In this document: positions 6,504 through 9,607 of the stretch, piece by piece
How the letters are laid out: each line of letters begins with the position of its first letter
How positions within the stretch are numbered: the stretch's first letter is position 1
DNA from: an uncultured Lachnospiraceae bacterium
Lineage (GTDB): Bacteria > Bacillota_A > Clostridia > Lachnospirales > Lachnospiraceae
NCBI GenBank assembly: GCA_910587905.1
Contig: CAJUOF010000304.1
Location: 1-9,607 of the forward strand
DNA: 9,607 bases
Direction: 5' to 3'
Translations under genes and position numbers: made by a program
Notes under the pieces: generated by a model
What the model saw: the letters and a program-made list of their open reading frames with translations, nothing else
The model's database searches: none
What the model was told of the DNA's origin: nothing

Positions 6504-7124
6504 TTAGCTTTGCGTCGACAAAAAATGTCTCATACATTCCACGCCCAACATAACCACACTTTCCGGGTGGATGAAAGAGGTAATATTTTTGTCAAATAAA
6601 AGATTTACTTTCGCCGGGAATTCCTCATCCCCATCCCAGAAAATAGCTCGCAGCGGAATGCAAAAAAAGGCCGGAATCTGAAAAGACACATCCCCATGAG
6701 AAAGAGGCATGTAGTTCAGCCGCTCCCCCGCCTCTCTGAAAGCCTCCGGCCGGCCTGCAAAAGCCCTTGCAAAAGGCTCCAGCACCTGCCGTTCAAAAGC
6801 TCCCTCAAACACTCCCGCATCCTTCACGTCCCTAAAGTGCACCCATTCTCCGGAATTCACTGCTCCAGCTTTTGCATAATAAAAGAAATTGTAAATGGCC
6901 ATCGCCTCGTCAAACACCGGCTCGTAATCCGACTGACCAGCTTTTCTAATCCGCCCCGTTCTCCGATCAATCTCATAGGGAATTCCAAAATAAGAGAGTC
7001 GGATCCATTCCTTGTCGTAGGTATCGAGCCCCACCTTCTTACACAGTGCCTCCTGATCCCAAATCACAAAATCCTGCCGCCATTTCTCCAGCACCTTTAC
7101 GTAATTGGACTCCTTGTTTTCCAT
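6504..7124 (-). CDS. DUF3786 domain-containing protein of unknown function
   Basis: A 206-residue soluble protein with no signal peptide or membrane helix. It matches the DUF3786 family as I know it. The N-terminal half has YFGIPYEIDRRTGRI (about 45-59). The C-terminal half has the family's most recognisable stretch, GDVSFQIPAFFCIPLRAIFW, followed by DGDEEFPAKVNLLFDKNITS and a closing HPESVVMLG segment. The start at 7122-7124 has GGAGG 5 nt upstream. It follows nfo by 43 bp with no hairpin between, so it is probably the last gene of the glycosyltransferase-plsY-nfo unit. The biochemical function of the family is not known to me, and no catalytic motif is evident. The family occurs mostly in anaerobic bacteria, often in Clostridia. 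Confidence 0.8.
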   Translation of the reverse strand: MENKESNYVKVLEKWRQDFVIWDQEALCKKVGLDTYDKEWIRLSYFGIPYEIDRRTGRIRKAGQSDYEPVFDEAMAIYNFFYYAKAGAVNSGEWVHFRDVKDAGVFEGAFERQVLEPFARAFAGRPEAFREAGERLNYMPLSHGDVSFQIPAFFCIPLRAIFWDGDEEFPAKVNLLFDKNITSFIHPESVVMLGVECMRHFLSTQS

Positions 7125-7167
7125 GTCTTCCTCCTTCCGAACTCACAAGACCGATTTTCTTCCGTCA

Positions 7168-8001
7168 TTAAATTCTGCAGCTCATTTTCAGAAATGCAAT
7201 CTCCTCCGCCCACCCTGCGTCATCATTTGGCGTCTCCAGAATACAGGGAAGCCCCTGCACGGCCGGATGGTTCACCAGCCGTCCGAAGGCTTCCCGGCCG
7301 ATGTGTCCCTCGCCAAGTCTTGCGTGTCGGTCCTTCCTGCACCCCCGCTCTCCCTTGCTGTCATTGACATGGATCACCTTGAGCCGGTCAAGGCCGATGA
7401 TCCGATCAAACTCTGCAAAAACCTCGTCCAGCCGATCCACAATGTCATAACCTGCGTCCCACACATGGCAGGTATCCAGGCAGATCCCAGCCTTTTCCGG
7501 AACATGTACCCGGTCCAGGATCTCCCTGAGCTCCTCAAAGCGTCCACCGAGCTCGCTCCCTTTCCCGGCCATGGTTTCGAGAAGCACCGTCGTGTGCTGC
7601 TCCGGCCGGATGATCGAGTTGAGGACATCCGCAAGCAGCCGGATCCCCGTCTCCTTTCCCTGCCCCACATGGCAGCCCGGATGGAGATTATAATAATTCC
7701 CCGGAATGTGCTCCAGCCTGGAAAGGTCGTCGGACATGGTTTCCTTTGTAAAGTCGCGAAGGTCCTCCCTCGCCGCACAGGGATTGAGCGTATAGGAGGC
7801 ATGAGCCGCCACCGGCCCCAATTCCATCTCCCCCGCCATCGCAAAGAAACGCTTCATGTCCGGCACATTCAGAGCCTTCGCCCGTCCCCCTCTGGGGCTC
7901 CTGGTAAAAAAAGCAAAGGTGTCTCCGCCCAGCTTCCGAATCTGCTTTCCCATGGCCTCATAGCCCTTGGCAGAAGAAATGTGGCTTCCTGCATAGATCA
8001 T
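7168..8001 (-). CDS. nfo: Endonuclease IV (deoxyribonuclease IV), AP endonuclease
   Basis: A 277-residue TIM-barrel AP endonuclease that cuts 5' of abasic sites in base-excision repair, using three Zn ions. All nine metal ligands known from E. coli Nfo are present in order with near-identical spacing: His67, His107 (in NLHPG), Glu142 (LLETM), Asp176 and His179 (CLDTCH), His211 (IHVND), Asp224 and His226 (KDRH, followed by GEGHIG) and Glu256 (ILETP). The N-terminal GSHIS is also typical. I chose the ATG at 7999-8001 because it forms an ATGA overlap with the plsY stop and the family starts at this residue. An in-frame start at 8028 would add nine residues and lie within plsY. Translation is probably coupled to plsY. 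It looks fully functional. Confidence 0.96.
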   Translation of the reverse strand: MIYAGSHISSAKGYEAMGKQIRKLGGDTFAFFTRSPRGGRAKALNVPDMKRFFAMAGEMELGPVAAHASYTLNPCAAREDLRDFTKETMSDDLSRLEHIPGNYYNLHPGCHVGQGKETGIRLLADVLNSIIRPEQHTTVLLETMAGKGSELGGRFEELREILDRVHVPEKAGICLDTCHVWDAGYDIVDRLDEVFAEFDRIIGLDRLKVIHVNDSKGERGCRKDRHARLGEGHIGREAFGRLVNHPAVQGLPCILETPNDDAGWAEEIAFLKMSCRI

Positions 8002-8639
8002 GCGTCTTTCGTCCTTTCCTGTTCCCATTTTTCTTCTGCACGCTGCCCGAACCGGGCATCCGCCCAGTTTCGTCTGGCAACCACCCCGGCGATCAGCATA
8101 TTTCCCACACAGATCCCCGGCAGGCCGCCGAGAAACAGAAACACTGCCGAGACGATGCCAAACAGAACAAATGTATAAACACTCCTTCGCTCATTGGGCC
8201 TTACGACAAACACCAACGAGAAAAAGAGGTAGAGAACTGCCAGAAGCCACACACTTCCGCTGTATCGGAGCACCCCGAGAAGCACTCCGAAGCTGACTGC
8301 AATGGCCTTCCCTCCGCGGCCCTCCCTCCAGCACGGAAAGGCATGGCCTAAAATCGGGGCCACCATGATTCCGGCAAAAAGAAGCCGCATCGGTTCCACC
8401 ACTCCGGCTGCCCACAGGACCGGAAGATACCCCTTCCCGATATCTAAGACCAGACAGAGAATTCCCAGAGGAACTCCGGCATATTTCATTACATTGGCCG
8501 TTCCCGGATTGTGGTCCTCACTGATCTCCTCAATATCCATATCCTTAAAATATTTTGGAAGAATTCGTCCAAACAGCATGCTTCCCGCCAAATAGCCCAC
8601 TGCCATAAAGAACAGTGTTTCCAAAAGTTCACGACTCAT
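7998..8639 (-). CDS. plsY: Glycerol-3-phosphate acyltransferase, PlsY family (divergent)
   Basis: A 213-residue integral membrane enzyme that would acylate glycerol-3-phosphate from acyl phosphate to make lysophosphatidate, the first step of phospholipid synthesis. Hydrophobic helices run from the N-terminus (YLAGSMLFG, motif 1, about 16-24). Motif 2 is HNPGTANV (43-50) in place of the usual GSGNPGATN. Motif 3 is GHAFPCWREGRGGKAIA (98-114), keeping the Gly-His-x-Phe-Pro and Gly-Gly-Lys residues. The charged C-terminal tail is longer than I would expect. The ATG at 8637-8639 has GAGGGG 5 nt upstream and overlaps the glycosyltransferase stop by 11 bp. A frame extension to 8849 lies inside that gene and is a shadow. 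The divergent motif 2 suggests a paralogue group rather than the housekeeping copy. Confidence 0.9.
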   Translation of the reverse strand: MSRELLETLFFMAVGYLAGSMLFGRILPKYFKDMDIEEISEDHNPGTANVMKYAGVPLGILCLVLDIGKGYLPVLWAAGVVEPMRLLFAGIMVAPILGHAFPCWREGRGGKAIAVSFGVLLGVLRYSGSVWLLAVLYLFFSLVFVVRPNERRSVYTFVLFGIVSAVFLFLGGLPGICVGNMLIAGVVARRNWADARFGQRAEEKWEQERTKDA

Positions 8640-9607
8640 AGTTTCCCCTCTCTGCCGCCCTCCGGCTACAGTGACTCTCGATGTAATCACAGATATCCGA
8701 CGCTGCTTTGGCATTGATATAGTGCTTTTGGGCTTCGACCATGTTTCTTGCCGCAGCCTTATTCTTAAGAAGCTCCAGCACCCTGGCACCCACCTCTTTT
8801 TCATTCTGCCCCAAGACCGACATGCCGTGGCCGGCGAAAAATGCCGCATTCCTGGTCTCGCATCCCGGAATGGGAGCCGAGTGGATCATGGGAATGCCTT
8901 TGGCCGCCGCCTCCGTACTGGTCAAACCGCCGGGCTTGGTCACCAGCACATCACAGATATCCATGTAGAGATCCGCCTGCGTGGTGAAGTCAAGTACCAG
9001 AACCTTCCGGTTCCCCCGAAACTCCCTGCGAAGCTTCTCCTTCAACTTCTGATTATTTCCCCCAAGGATCACCACCCGGCCATCCTGCGGCAAGCCCGCC
9101 TCAAGGACCTTCGCCATGGCGCATACATTTCCAAACCCCATGCTGCCCGTCATAATGAGAACCACCGGACCATCCACTCCGATCCCAAGCCCCAACCTGG
9201 TCTCCTGTTTGTTCTTTTTTCCCCAGAACCGCTTCGATACGGGAATTCCGACTGAAATCAACTTTTCCTCCGGGATTCCCCGCTCCGCATACTCTGCCGT
9301 CAGCTCGTCGCTGGGAATAAAATAAGCGTCCAGCCCGGTCTCTTCCGTAAATGGAATACAAGTATAATCCGTCGCCACAAAAAAGCAGGCCGCTTTCAGG
9401 GGATAATGCTTCTTAATATAGGTGATGGCTTCCGCCGGAAACAGATGAGGCATGACCACACAGTCATAGCCTCCCTTCTCGATATACCGATACAGCTTTC
9501 TTCCATATAAGGTGTTTGCATAATAAACCGGGGATTTCCGCTTGCTGGAGCTGATCTTCCCGGCCACCTTGTAAAAAGCCCCAAACACATCAGGGAAATT
9601 GGTTGCC
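8629..9607 (-). CDS. GT28/MGDG synthase-like glycosyltransferase (5' end outside window)
   Basis: The reading frame stays open to the window edge, so the N-terminus is missing. About 325 residues are visible, starting ATNFPDVFGAFYK. It matches the MurG-like group that includes MGDG synthase and UgtP, which moves a sugar from a nucleotide donor to diacylglycerol at the inner membrane face. The acceptor-domain motif FVATDYTCIPFTEETGLDAY and the following IPSDEL are typical of this group. GSMGFGN opens the C-terminal Rossmann domain, and KPGGLTSTEAAAKGIPMI with APIPGCETRN (about 8860-8940) is the donor-binding region. The stop at 8629-8631 overlaps the start of plsY, so the two lipid genes are translationally coupled. 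A diacylglycerol glucosyltransferase is the likeliest role, but the exact sugar and acceptor cannot be read. It is not MurG, because the TDYTCIPF region is lipid-GT-like. Confidence 0.85.
   Translation of the reverse strand, partial: ATNFPDVFGAFYKVAGKISSSKRKSPVYYANTLYGRKLYRYIEKGGYDCVVMPHLFPAEAITYIKKHYPLKAACFFVATDYTCIPFTEETGLDAYFIPSDELTAEYAERGIPEEKLISVGIPVSKRFWGKKNKQETRLGLGIGVDGPVVLIMTGSMGFGNVCAMAKVLEAGLPQDGRVVILGGNNQKLKEKLRREFRGNRKVLVLDFTTQADLYMDICDVLVTKPGGLTSTEAAAKGIPMIHSAPIPGCETRNAAFFAGHGMSVLGQNEKEVGARVLELLKNKAAARNMVEAQKHYINAKAASDICDYIESHCSRRAAERGNYES

Noticed and set aside
6265..6537. A 90-codon minus-strand open frame across the promoter region
   Set aside because: It starts inside the DUF3786 gene, is A+T-rich, and would place the consensus promoter inside a coding region. 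Its end overlaps the relic in a different frame.
7105..8178. A 357-codon plus-strand open frame opposite nfo and plsY
   Set aside because: It spans three real genes on the other strand and is rich in Pro, His and Arg, as expected of a shadow frame.
8640..8849. N-terminal extension of PlsY
   Set aside because: It lies inside the glycosyltransferase gene in another frame, lacks PlsY features, and a well-placed ribosome binding site precedes the ATG at 8639.
1..9607. CRISPR array, tRNA or rRNA gene, insertion sequence or phage module
   Set aside because: No regular direct repeats with spacers, no cloverleaf or rRNA-like stretch, and no transposase, integrase or terminal inverted repeats were seen on either strand.

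Overview
The window looks like a chromosomal segment of a fairly GC-rich, low-oxygen Firmicute, most likely Lachnospiraceae or a related clostridial lineage. The reasons are strong AGGAGG-type ribosome binding sites, a lipoprotein signal with a classical lipobox, a vegetative sigma-A promoter in Gram-positive style, a [4Fe-4S] cysteine desulfidase, a DUF3786 protein and a PlsY-type acyltransferase. The assignment is by gene content and style only. Every supported gene is on the minus strand, so the window reads from right to left.

Right block (about 6504-9607): a 5'-truncated GT28/MGDG-synthase-like glycosyltransferase, a divergent PlsY glycerol-3-phosphate acyltransferase, endonuclease IV (nfo) and a DUF3786 protein. 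The first three overlap by 11 and 4 bp and the fourth follows after 43 bp, so they read as one transcription unit. It combines membrane lipid synthesis with base-excision repair.

Middle (6093-6503): a 411-bp, mostly A+T-rich gap. It holds a consensus sigma-A promoter (TTGACA, 17 bp, TGA-TATGAT) with a perfect 10-bp palindrome in its spacer. Directly downstream is a short GC-richer coding relic with its own ribosome binding site. The relic looks like the N-terminal and C-terminal ends of a once longer protein joined by an in-frame deletion, with an extra 1-nt frameshift in a T run near the start. From memory, its two ends resemble the L-2-amino-thiazoline-4-carboxylic acid (ATC) hydrolase family.

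Left block (18-6092): a complete Liv-type ABC importer in the order livK (lipoprotein), livH, livM, livG, livF, followed by an L-cysteine desulfidase of the CyuA/UPF0597 family. livH to livF overlap by 3-8 bp. A GC-rich hairpin between livK and livH probably sets a higher level of binding protein than of permease. The desulfidase at the end of the operon, and the possible ATC-hydrolase relic at its head, suggest that the importer may bring in cysteine or a cysteine-like or thiazoline sulfur compound rather than, or as well as, leucine, isoleucine and valine. That is the main hypothesis from this window. No CRISPR array, tRNA, rRNA, insertion sequence or phage gene was seen.
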